Source: Prostheceraeus crozeri
Taxonomy: Eukaryota > Platyhelminthes > Polycladida > Euryleptidae
Assembly (NCBI GenBank): GCA_907163375.1
Contig: CAJQUW010005701.1
Coordinates: forward strand, 1-64,000
Reading direction: 5' to 3'
DNA: 64,000 bases
Position numbers and translations under genes: made by a program. The notes below the pieces were generated by a model. It was not told the origin of the DNA. It saw only the letters and a list, made by a program, of their open reading frames with translations, and ran no database searches. Positions 9,044 through 16,825 of the stretch are shown here, in pieces. Numbering within the stretch: the stretch's first letter is position 1; every line of letters begins with the position of its first letter.

Positions 9044-9874
9044 ATGGATAAAGTTAGAGCTGATAATTTTAAAAGAATAAAACAATTAGACGAATTAATA
9101 AAACAAAGAAATATTATGAAAGAAAATCATCTTCAACATAGAATGATAAAAGCTGGTATTCAATCTGATATGTTTGATAAATTAAAAATAACTGAAGAAG
9201 TAAAAACTGATTATGAAAAAACTGTCGAACCATTTAAAACTCTTGAAAAGGAACTTAATGAAAAACGTGTTGATATAGCGGATCCTGTACTTAAAACACT
9301 ATTAGATGACTATGGTTTATTAGAGGCAAACATAGATAAAAAATTACCAAAATCTATGTTATTCGAACATTCTACTTTCTTTTTAGATAAAAAATTATTT
9401 GCAAGATTTTATCTTGGTGGTAAAGAAATATTTCCACAACCTTTACGAGGATTAATTTTTACTCCAGATAAAAAACCTATTAGTTTAGATAGAAATTTTG
9501 TTGATCTTTTAAAAGGAGCAGATTTAAAAAATTATGCTGTGGAAGATCTAATAAAATATAAAACTATATTAGATAGAGTTGGCACAGTAAAAACTCTTAG
9601 ACGTTATAAACAATTAGAAAATTTATTATCAACGGGAGTTAAAGTAGGAAAAGGTTTATCTGAAAAACAGAAAACAAAAAAACAGAAAACAGAAACAACC
9701 ATATTTTTACCAGATGATCCACAAGAATTACTAAATAGATTAAATATTTTAATATCTGCAATAAAAGAAGGACATAATTCTAGTTTCAATGAAATTCATG
9801 CTATATTGAAAAGACTGTTAGAAAAGAAGATTCTAAATGAAGAGGATTATAAAAGTATAACCGGACATCTCTGA
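9044..9874 (+). CDS. Conserved-looking protein of unknown function, polB-adjacent
   Basis: A protein of 276 residues. Residues 1-40 are a basic/acidic helix shared with the 57-residue protein at 3-176. Residues 40-100 are predicted helical. The middle (FARFYLGGKEIFPQPLRGLIFTPDKKPISLDRNFVDLLKG, then YAVEDLIKYKTIL) has the layout of an uncharacterised protein often seen beside Polinton-type polymerases in invertebrates, in which a short beta segment precedes a 'glycine-leucine...YTEEDL.NYK' stretch. I recall this family only by appearance. A Lys/Gln-rich linker (KQKTKKQKTE) precedes a C-terminal helical part of about 55 residues. The final codons and the TGA lie in the first copy of a palindromic repeat. 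A structural or core protein is possible. Confidence 0.7.
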   Translation: MDKVRADNFKRIKQLDELIKQRNIMKENHLQHRMIKAGIQSDMFDKLKITEEVKTDYEKTVEPFKTLEKELNEKRVDIADPVLKTLLDDYGLLEANIDKKLPKSMLFEHSTFFLDKKLFARFYLGGKEIFPQPLRGLIFTPDKKPISLDRNFVDLLKGADLKNYAVEDLIKYKTILDRVGTVKTLRRYKQLENLLSTGVKVGKGLSEKQKTKKQKTETTIFLPDDPQELLNRLNILISAIKEGHNSSFNEIHAILKRLLEKKILNEEDYKSITGHL

Positions 9875-9932
9875 TGTCCTCCAGGGCTTCGCCCGAACCG
9901 GACATCTCTGATGTCCTCCAGGGCTTCGCCCG
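9863..9932. repeat. Tandem pair of a composite palindrome at a gene end
   Basis: The unit GGACATC-TCT-GATGTCC, TCCA, GGGCTTCGCCCG occurs twice, at 9,863-9,895 and 9,900-9,932, with identical sequence. The first copy contains the stop codon of the upstream gene. The two hairpins per unit could act in 3'-end formation. A third, in-frame copy is in polB at 8,680-8,712. Confidence 0.85.
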
Positions 9933-9999
9933 TAGCTGAAATATGTTGTTGTTTTACTTTTTTCATAAAAAAATATTTATTTAATTTTTTAGTTTAAAA

Positions 10000-10788
10000 A
10001 TGTGTTCAGCAGATTTAGACAAAATTAATAATCATTTAGAAAATCTAACAGAGATTTTGGGTTCATCAAAATTTAGTACGACGTTAAAAATTATAACAAC
10101 TACTTCATCACACACTTGTAATTTAGAACCCATTCTACATTTAGAACAAAATAAAAATTATCAAATTGCATTGACTAGTTTCTCCACATTTAACACTATT
10201 CAAAACGTTATCAAAGATGTGAATGATCAATTTAGATATTCTACTGATAAAGGTAAAACATGGAAAATACTAACTTTTCTTCCTGGTTCTTACGAAGTTG
10301 AATCAATATCAAATGAAATTAAGAGACATTTAGGGATACCATTTAAAGATAAGAAACAATTACATTTTGCAGTTGAACCGGCAGTTAATAAATTTTCTCT
10401 TACTTTAGACGAAAATCATCAAGTTGATTTTAATCATGATAGATCATTGTCAAAGCTATTAGGATTTAATAAACAAACCTATAGTCAAGGTTATCATTTA
10501 GGTGAGAAGATTCCAAAAATAACTGAAATAAATTCAATTGTTGTACATTGTGACATTATTGAAGGAGGTTATATAAATGGTAAATTATCAAATTTAATAT
10601 TCAGTTTTCCAGCTTTTACTGTACCCATTGGTTATAGATTAAATGTAATTCCACAAACATTAATATATTTCCCTATTACAAGAAAAACTATTAACAACAT
10701 TGGCATTAGAATCACTGATGAAAAAGGACAAGAAATAAATTTTGGAGGTGAAGAGATTATGATAGATCTTTTGGTACGGGAGGTATAA
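10000..10788 (+). CDS. Candidate penton-like minor capsid protein
   Basis: A protein of 262 residues. The N-terminal 40 residues are polar; the rest is rich in beta strands. Recognisable blocks are IALTSFSTFNTI near 55, FRYSTDKGKTWKILTFLPGSYEVESI, LSKLLGFN, then SIVVHCDIIEGGYINGKLSNLIFSF and a C-terminal IRITDEKGQEINFGGEEIMIDLLVRE. This pattern (a 'stripe' of step-like blocks ending in 'D..G..v.f.GE.i.i.L..R') is one I associate with a single-jelly-roll or penton-like virion protein encoded beside the packaging ATPase in Polinton-like elements of invertebrates. The assignment rests on memory of the family and position, not on a search. It lies directly before the packaging-type ATPase gene, consistent with a virion-assembly block. 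Confidence 0.6.
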   Translation: MCSADLDKINNHLENLTEILGSSKFSTTLKIITTTSSHTCNLEPILHLEQNKNYQIALTSFSTFNTIQNVIKDVNDQFRYSTDKGKTWKILTFLPGSYEVESISNEIKRHLGIPFKDKKQLHFAVEPAVNKFSLTLDENHQVDFNHDRSLSKLLGFNKQTYSQGYHLGEKIPKITEINSIVVHCDIIEGGYINGKLSNLIFSFPAFTVPIGYRLNVIPQTLIYFPITRKTINNIGIRITDEKGQEINFGGEEIMIDLLVREV

Positions 10789-10794
10789 ACTCCC
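10778..10794 (+). terminator. Hairpin spanning the stop codon
   Basis: Stem GGGAG, loop GTATAAA, stem CTCCC. The TAA stop (10,786-10,788) is in the loop. It is followed by a short CGCGAAGC-containing stretch before the spacer becomes A/T-only again. It fits the pattern of a hairpin at the 3' end of most plus-strand genes here. Confidence 0.5.
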
Positions 10795-10927
10795 ACGCGA
10801 AGCTAGAGAAGTTTAATTTTTTTATCATTTTTCATTATTAACCTTATTAATCTTATTATTAGAAACAAAAAAAATAAACTTAAATTAAAATTTTTATTTT
10901 TTTGTTTTTAAAAACACTAATTCAATA

Positions 10928-11716
10928 ATGGATGAATTTATTACTTTAAAAATGAATGAAATGACTTTAAATAAAAAAAAACTTAAATTTAATCATCATC
11001 CAAATTTATCTAATAAAGTTTTGTCAGTTATTTGTGGAAGATCAGGATGTGGAAAAACATATCTATTATTTAAAATTTTAACGACTCCAAATTTTTTGGA
11101 TTATAACAATCTTATAATTTATACAACAACGGCAGAACAACCCGTCTATCAATTTTTAAAATATGGATTTGAAAATAATCTTACAAAAACAGCAATTGCT
11201 TCTCTATTCGAAGAATACGAAAAATCTGAATATGAAGAAGAAATAAATTTGTGGTGTGAAGAAGCAGCAAAAAATAAACAATTAGTTGAATCCAATAAAA
11301 ATAAGCATATAAAAATACAATTAATAGATGATAGTGGTAATATGCAAGATCCTAGTAAACTAGATAAAACAATGAAACATTGTGTAATTTTTGATGATTG
11401 TGTTAATGACAGAAATCAGTCAGTTCAAAGAAATTATTTCACAAGAGGTAGACATAATAACTGTAGTGTATTTTATTTGACACAAAGTATGTATTCATTA
11501 GATGGAAGTGTTATTAGAAAGAATGCAAATATATTTATACTATTTGAAATAAATGCAAGAAACTTAAGTGATTTGTTAAGAGATTTATGTATAAGAGATA
11601 AAGATGAATTTAAACAATCGTGTAATAATGCTTGGTCAAAAGATTATGGATTTATCACAATTAATATTGATAAAAAAATTCATGAAAGAGTTATCGAACA
11701 ATTGTTTACCGAGTAA
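10928..11716 (+). CDS. A32-like genome-packaging ATPase
   Basis: A protein of 262 residues, short but complete for the family. Walker A is GRSGCGKTYLL at about 37-47. After it comes NLIIYTTTAEQPVYQFL, the strand-helix typical of Polinton packaging ATPases. Walker B is CVIFDDCV at about 152-159. Next is YFTRGRHNNCSVFYLTQSMY, with the GRH and sensor (Gln) signature, and then RKNANIFILFEINARNLSDLLRDL. This order matches the ATPase that pumps genome DNA into capsids in Polintons, adintoviruses, virophages and poxviruses (A32). No membrane segment is present, unlike the ATPase at 2,562. It closes the plus-strand gene block and converges on the minus-strand gene at 11,964. Confidence 0.88.
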   Translation: MDEFITLKMNEMTLNKKKLKFNHHPNLSNKVLSVICGRSGCGKTYLLFKILTTPNFLDYNNLIIYTTTAEQPVYQFLKYGFENNLTKTAIASLFEEYEKSEYEEEINLWCEEAAKNKQLVESNKNKHIKIQLIDDSGNMQDPSKLDKTMKHCVIFDDCVNDRNQSVQRNYFTRGRHNNCSVFYLTQSMYSLDGSVIRKNANIFILFEINARNLSDLLRDLCIRDKDEFKQSCNNAWSKDYGFITINIDKKIHERVIEQLFTE

Positions 11717-11884
11717 TAAAAATATACAAATATAATGTTTTAATATTTTATTTTTTATTATCAGCTTTAATTTTGTCTATTTTTTTAAAATATAATATTT
11801 GAATTTTGTGGTAACATTGGTATACAGCAAAAACATTTTACTGAACAAATTATTTTTTTATTGCTTTGTTGTTTGTAATCTTTT

Positions 11885-11959
11885 CGTTTAAAGTTTTCAC
11901 GTTTAAAGTTTTCACGTTTAAAATTTTCTCGTTCAAAATTTTCTCGTTTAAAATTTTCT
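11885..11959. repeat. 15-bp tandem repeat, five units
   Basis: The unit CGTTTAAARTTTTCW is repeated five times in the spacer between two convergent genes (the ATPase ending at 11,716 and the membrane protein ending at 11,964). The copies differ at a few positions. Its role is unknown. Confidence 0.8.
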
Positions 11960-11963
11960 CGTA

Positions 11964-12701
11964 TTAAGTTTTGTTTAATAAAGTTTTGTCTAATAAAGTT
12001 TTTAGCTCTTCTAAAAAAATTTTATCATCACTAAAAGTTTTACCATCACTAGAAATTTTACCATCCTTTTTATTTTTATCATCAACTTTTTCTGTCTGTG
12101 ATTGAAATGATATTTGATTTACTTCATTAGCTATTTGATCAAATTTTTCAATCTCATCTAACGTAATAACATTATCATCACATACTCTTTGAAAGTAGTA
12201 ATGTAGTTTATCATATACTTCTTTAATATGTAAATGCTTAGTTTTTAATGATTTTCGTTTCTTAGTTATTAAAGATTTTTCTAACATTGTAGCAAGTGAA
12301 GTTGCAAAAACACCCGTACCTGTTAAAGCTGTAGCAACTACTGGAATTACTAAAACACCTGAAGATATAATAATTGTTAAAGCACCTAAACTTATTGTTA
12401 AGAATATGCCAATTCCTTGTGTTACATTCTTAACTTTACTCCATCTCTTTCTTAATTTTTTATAATGCTCTAATCTTAATAATAATTGAGATTCCTTATC
12501 TTTCATATACCTTACTCTATCTTTGTGTTTTTCTTTATTCATTTTTTCAATGTTAATCTTTTCAATGTCCATTAAAGTAGAACTACGTTCATATGATAAC
12601 GAAGGATATATTCTTGAGGTTCCTTCCATTTCTGAAGTTCCTTCCACTTTTGTTTCATCCACTTTTGTTTCATCCATTTTTAAAGAAATATTTTTAGTCA
12701 C
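11964..12701 (-). CDS. Candidate pVI-like membrane/minor capsid protein
   Basis: A protein of 245 residues. A polar N-terminus with short repeats (DETKVDETKVEGTSEMEGTS) leads into a basic helical stretch (ESQLLLRLEHYKKLRKRWSKVKNVTQG). Next is a hydrophobic hairpin of two helices, about residues 96-140 (IGIFLTISLGALTIIISSGVLVIPVVATALTG... then ...FATSLATML). A basic linker follows, then VYDKLHYYFQRVCDDNVITLDEIEKFDQI, an acidic 'D-N-x-I-x-x-x-E-F' helix pattern that I recall from an uncharacterised family common beside Polinton genes. The hydrophobic hairpin suggests membrane insertion or lysis, as for adenovirus pVI, but that role is inferred. The C-terminus is low-complexity. It is the last gene before the right end of the element. 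Confidence 0.6.
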   Translation of the reverse strand: MTKNISLKMDETKVDETKVEGTSEMEGTSRIYPSLSYERSSTLMDIEKINIEKMNKEKHKDRVRYMKDKESQLLLRLEHYKKLRKRWSKVKNVTQGIGIFLTISLGALTIIISSGVLVIPVVATALTGTGVFATSLATMLEKSLITKKRKSLKTKHLHIKEVYDKLHYYFQRVCDDNVITLDEIEKFDQIANEVNQISFQSQTEKVDDKNKKDGKISSDGKTFSDDKIFLEELKTLLDKTLLNKT

Positions 12702-12734
12702 ATGATATATTTTAAAAACCTGAAAGATGGATAA

Positions 12735-13018
12735 AATTCATGAATTTGAAATTCTCAACTTTTATGATTTTTTTCGGTGTCCGGGTTTTCGGTGTCCTGG
12801 AACGGTCATGATTTTGGCGGGGGGTGAAAAATGACATAATCACAAATTTGAGATTCTTAACTTTTATAATTTTCGGTGTCCTAGAACGGTCATGATTTAA
12901 GCAATGAAAAATGTCATAATCACAAATTTGAGATTCTTAACTTTTATGATTTTCGGTGTCCTGGAACGGTCATGATTTAAGCAATGAAAAATGTCATAAT
13001 CACAAATTTGAGATTTTG
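12735..13018. repeat. 80-bp tandem repeat in the element's right end
   Basis: An 80-bp unit containing CATAATCACAAATTTGAGAT, then CAACTTTTATGATTTTCGGT-like and GTCCTGGAACGGTCATGATT stretches. Unit starts at 12,835, 12,915 and 12,995, with a degenerate first copy from 12,735. The motif GGTGTCCTGGAACRGTC appears once more at 13,310-13,326, so this repeat type extends to the element's edge. Confidence 0.9.
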
Positions 13019-13054
13019 AAAAATTTGAAAATTGTGTATTTTTAAAAACGCCCA

Positions 13055-13318
13055 AATCGGAGCGAAGCTCCTCTGGCTTTAACCGATTTATGAATTTAGG
13101 TCTTCATAACCTGAAAAAGGGTTCAAATTCATGAATCGGCTTAAGCCAGAGGAGCTTCGCTCCGATTTATGTCGTTTTTAAAAATACCATTTTTTGAAAA
13201 AATGGTACTTTTTGAATAGACTAAATTCATGAATTTAGGTCTTTAAAACCTGAAAAAGGGACTAAATTCATAAATTTATGTCGTTTTTAAAAGTACTAAT
13301 TTTTTGATTTTATGGTGT
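13055..13318. repeat. Inverted palindrome pair and direct repeats at the element's right end
   Basis: The composite palindrome of polB (GGAGCTTCGCTCC plus GGCTTWAGCC) occurs in minus orientation at 13,055-13,090 and plus orientation at 13,135-13,169, able to pair over a loop of about 45 nt. Around them, the words AATTCATGAATTTAGGTCTT, AACCTGAAAAAGGG and ATTTATGTCGTTTTTAAAA are each present twice, making two diverged copies of a roughly 115-bp unit. It may be part of a terminal repeat or a replication-end structure. Confidence 0.8.
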
Positions 13319-13331
13319 CCTGGAACAGTCT

Positions 13332-14256
13332 TTTGACCATTACTCACCTGAGCAGTTTAAATTAAATGAACATCCACATACAATTTTGTGAAATCTATTC
13401 TGTAGTCGCTCTATTGGCATTTTATCCGATTTGCACTTTATCGATATGCATATCATCTTAGTAAGTGCTCAGGTATCTCCGGTATTCAACAACTCGCACT
13501 CTGTCAGTCACAAACGTTTTCAAATTATGTTAAATAGCCAGATATCAGCTGTCGTGGTCAAATAAATTTTACTCTGACTGATTGAGGAAGTTGGAGAATA
13601 TCATCACGAATAGATGATCTTCAAAATGATAAATGTAACAGAGACAATTTAACCTCAAAAGAATCTTTATAGAAGACAAATGTTAGAAATTTGATGCCAC
13701 CAATTGCACAAGTTTCTTATGTTTATCATTCTCATCAAATAAATCTGAGACGCCACATGATGTTCAAAACTTTGAAATTGTAAGTTTCACTATCTCTTGT
13801 GTCTGCAGTAGAATTTGTTGACAATGTTTGTTCGTCTGGAATATTTTCACTGACTTCAGTTAACCATGGCCAGTAGATAAATCTTAGAATTTTATCTTAA
13901 TTGAATAGATAAACAGAAATACTCAAACCAGGCTTGCTAGTGGGAGTGGGAAACTCATAGGAATAGGCTGTGGTTCTCAAACAACCCAGATGGGACAGTT
14001 AAAAGGAAAATGTATTCGTTTACAGACTCTATGTTCTGTGTTGTTAAATAAATTTGTAGGTATGATCACATCATCATAACCTTAATATGTCCAGCGTTGT
14101 CTTCACTGACGAATCAGAAAGTGTCCCACAAAATAACGGTACTAAAAATGCCAATAGCTTGTGTAACTTAAATCTCGTAAAATTTGCATTCTCATTTCAT
14201 TGTTCTCTAACTGCATATTGCTATCAGGAATAACTCCATTTGTCATTGTTTCATTT
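13332..14256. other. Host intergenic DNA next to the element
   Basis: Base composition changes here to that of the rest of the window. No gene, repeat or splice pattern was recognised in about 900 bp. Confidence 0.5.
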
Positions 14257-14264
14257 TGTTATAT

Positions 14265-14960
14265 CAGTGGTGGGCAACGCGTGGCCCGCGGGCCATTATA
14301 TTGGGTGGCCCGCCACCGCTTCTCATATCTCAAGTGGCCCGCTGACATTATTTCAATCAATAATGTGAAAATGATTCACTCCGACTATGGGGAGCCTCTT
14401 CAGAATTTTCAAAACCATTAATTCACAACTAAGTGAGCAATATGATGGCACAAAAAAACAGAAATCCACATTCGAATCATCCAACCATGCTCCTTTCATA
14501 ATGAATATCTTCTCGCACAAGCGCTAAATGGTCATCACCTGCGCGAGTTTATGCTAAGCCACATAGTATTCGATGCCCTGCTGAGCATGTTTCTCTACGT
14601 AATGAGGTAATGTCAGTCACATCCACAAATGCATCCATCCAAAAAGTCATACCGTTTAATTACACAAAAGAAAAGCTTTCACGTTTTGTTAAACGCCTGT
14701 TTGCTCCTCAGCACTCGCATGAATTGTAGAAAGTAAATAATCATTCCTTAATATTAAACAAATTACATCTAGTTGCGTACAATACTGCTGTATGCATTTA
14801 CATGTAAAATGTTGTTATGTTATACGACCACTATGAACGTACGGTACAGCAGCCCATGTGTGCACTTAAAAGTACGGAACAAAAGAATATAAAGCATATA
14901 ATGCTGTCTTTTAAAACTGATGGCCCGCGAGCCTTTTCCCAACTTGGTTGCCCACCACTG
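14265..14960. mobile_element. Non-autonomous hAT element with perfect 8-bp TSD
   Basis: The 5' end CAGTGGTGGGCAAC and the reverse complement of the 3' end (CAGTGGTGGGCAACC) form the terminal inverted repeats, each followed by a GGCCCGCGGGCC-type subterminal motif. The 696-bp element is flanked on both sides by TGTTATAT (14,257-14,264 and 14,961-14,968), an exact 8-bp target-site duplication as expected for hAT. There is no transposase frame. Related copies lie in the tandem array (47,883 and others) and at 58,554. Confidence 0.95.
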
Positions 14961-15054
14961 TGTTATATCATAGATTCTTACTTCCTTGTAATCTTGTTTC
15001 TTATATCAACTTAATTAAAATGATCATAAGTAATCGCCATGAGACTTAATAATA

Positions 15055-15141
15055 AAGATAAATTAAAAAAATTCAACGTAGTCTCAAGAGAGACTCTTGA
15101 GTAGTCTCTTGAGACTACGTTGAATTTTTTTAATTTATCTT
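15055..15141. repeat. Perfect 37-bp inverted repeat
   Basis: Arms at 15,055-15,091 and 15,105-15,141 are exact reverse complements (37 of 37), separated by 13 nt. The arms begin AAGATAAATTAAAAAAATTC at the outer side. The loop-side sequence repeats CTCAAGAG/CTCTTGAG. This is far longer than expected by chance and shows no decay. Confidence 0.97.
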
Positions 15142-15975
15142 AATTAGAATGTATATTTTTGTTGATTAGCAGTCTTATGCATGTTATTTGACAACACCAT
15201 CTGTCAAAACATGTCAAGGTTATGCATGGACTCATTGTATTGTTGTTGGTTTACCCGGTTGCGTCCAGCGGATAAGAGGCTTCGTATCTCATCACGCACT
15301 TCTCAGTGCTAAGTTTGCTTGATTTCGTTTGCGGTCTTGCAATAACCTTAGTATGTTGCATGCGGCAGTAGACGAAGATGAGACCATCCCTTTTTTCTCT
15401 TTATTCCTCGTGTCGCGATTTCCATTATACAGTACTTTTGCTTGATGTATGAGCGAATCAATGATAATAATAGTAAACGCATATATGGATACAAGCATCA
15501 ATAATAAAAATGTGAGGTTTAAATACAAAAATACATCGCATATTTATCACAAAAAGTAAGTCAATAGCAAGTCAAGCTCAAAATGTTGGAAATGACTAAC
15601 CATGTATCGGTTCGTACGTGCTAGCAATATAGTTGAAATCGTTGATGAGACTGCGGGACTCCGAAACCTTATGTCAAACACTTTCCTGAATGCTTATAAA
15701 TTTGATCATGATATATGTATGTTTTCTGCTTGTAGGAGTAGTAACTTTTGCCATTTTAAGGAATGCAGTCCAACAGTCTCTCATGATAAAACAACTACAT
15801 TAGTATTAATTAAACAATTAAATTAGTAAATGCAATGTGAATGTTAAATAATATTTTTACGCCGCCTTGTCATGTGAGTCTCAAATTACTCTCGCTAATT
15901 TTTCAAATTAAAACAAAGTAAGCACTACTGCAAGATGATTATTGGAAAAGAATTACCGCTGTTTTTGAAATTAAA
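15142..15975. other. Host intergenic DNA
   Basis: No gene or repeat with recognisable ends. Short open frames here lack codon structure or splice context. Confidence 0.4.
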
Positions 15976-16825
15976 GTGTATATTGACCGCTCCACGTGTA
16001 TCGGCCAGCTCTCATTCAGGCACTACGCGAAACGAACACTTATCAGATTGACAATGAAATGACAAAAGACTGAAAACAATAAAGTGAGTGAGCATGTAGC
16101 AAAGTGGATATCAAATGAAGTGCACTGCCCTCCGAGATCAACTCGACGTACAAATAGGACGATCACACGTCATCTACAAGTTTAACTGTTTGTATAGTGA
16201 TGCTTGTAATCATTCAAAGTTTTATTGACTTCCCAGTGGCGTCATACTCAAAGAATTTACCCCTGATCTGTGTTCAAAAGGAATTTGTGATTGATTTGGT
16301 TTTACCTTGCTGATATCCAAAATGCTCCGTCCATTTTTCTTTTTGCTTGCTTTTGTGTCCGTCCGTACTTTAATTTTGTTAATAACTGCTTTTTTAGTAT
16401 ATCTTAACTCCATAGCTTTGTATTATAACTTTTATCAATTCTACCTATTTACTCGTATAATTATATCATTATTTAATTTTGTATTTCTATTATATACTTT
16501 GCTTCGATATCGTCCGTCCTTACTAAACTGGTATTATTTCTAATTTCTTCTGAGTCCTTTTCCTGGTCTTGATTCGGAGTCATTGTTATTTGTAGACATT
16601 TGCGTAGCCAATGCATTAAGCAGACATTTTTCCATGATCTTTTGTTATTTATCATAGGAATAAAATGTTTGTAATTTCTACAAAGCCATTTTTGTTGTCT
16701 TCAGTCTTGCGTCATTTCATTGTCATTCTGATAAGTGATCGTTTCGTGATTCTATGTGTGCAATTCAGTCCAGCTCTGTGCCTGAATAAGAGCTGGCCGA
16801 AAAATGACATGCGGTCAATATTCAC
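15976..16825. mobile_element. Fold-back-like element with long terminal inverted repeats
   Basis: The left arm (15,976-16,080), beginning GTGTATATTGACCGC, is matched in reverse complement by the right arm (16,692-16,825), which ends GCGGTCAATATTCAC. Inside the arms CGGCCAGCTCT, TTATCAGA and GACAATGAAATGAC are shared. The right arm carries an extra stretch of about 30 bp. The interior has no transposase. Target-site duplications are not clear, so the superfamily is open. Confidence 0.75.

Larger units (their letters stand above)
1..13331. mobile_element. Polinton/adintovirus-related virus-like element (right part; left end outside the window)
   Basis: A block of intron-free, tightly spaced genes with very A+T-rich spacers, unlike the DNA to its right. 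Parts seen, left to right: a 57-residue protein and a coiled-coil fibre-like protein on the minus strand; a Cys/His-rich protein, a membrane-anchored ATPase, DNA polymerase B, a conserved protein of unknown function, a candidate penton-like protein and a packaging-type ATPase on the plus strand; and a candidate pVI-like membrane protein on the minus strand. The gene set fits Polintons and adintoviruses. Major capsid, protease and integrase genes are not in the window and may lie to the left. The reading frames seen look whole, with no obvious breaks, so the copy is either young or not a host-resident copy at all (chimeric assembly). The right limit is set by the last copy of a terminal repeat motif near 13,307-13,331. 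Confidence 0.85.

Noticed and set aside
16307-16543. 78-codon hydrophobic frame
   Set aside because: It lies inside the fold-back element, is T-rich and has no homology that I recognise; probably chance.
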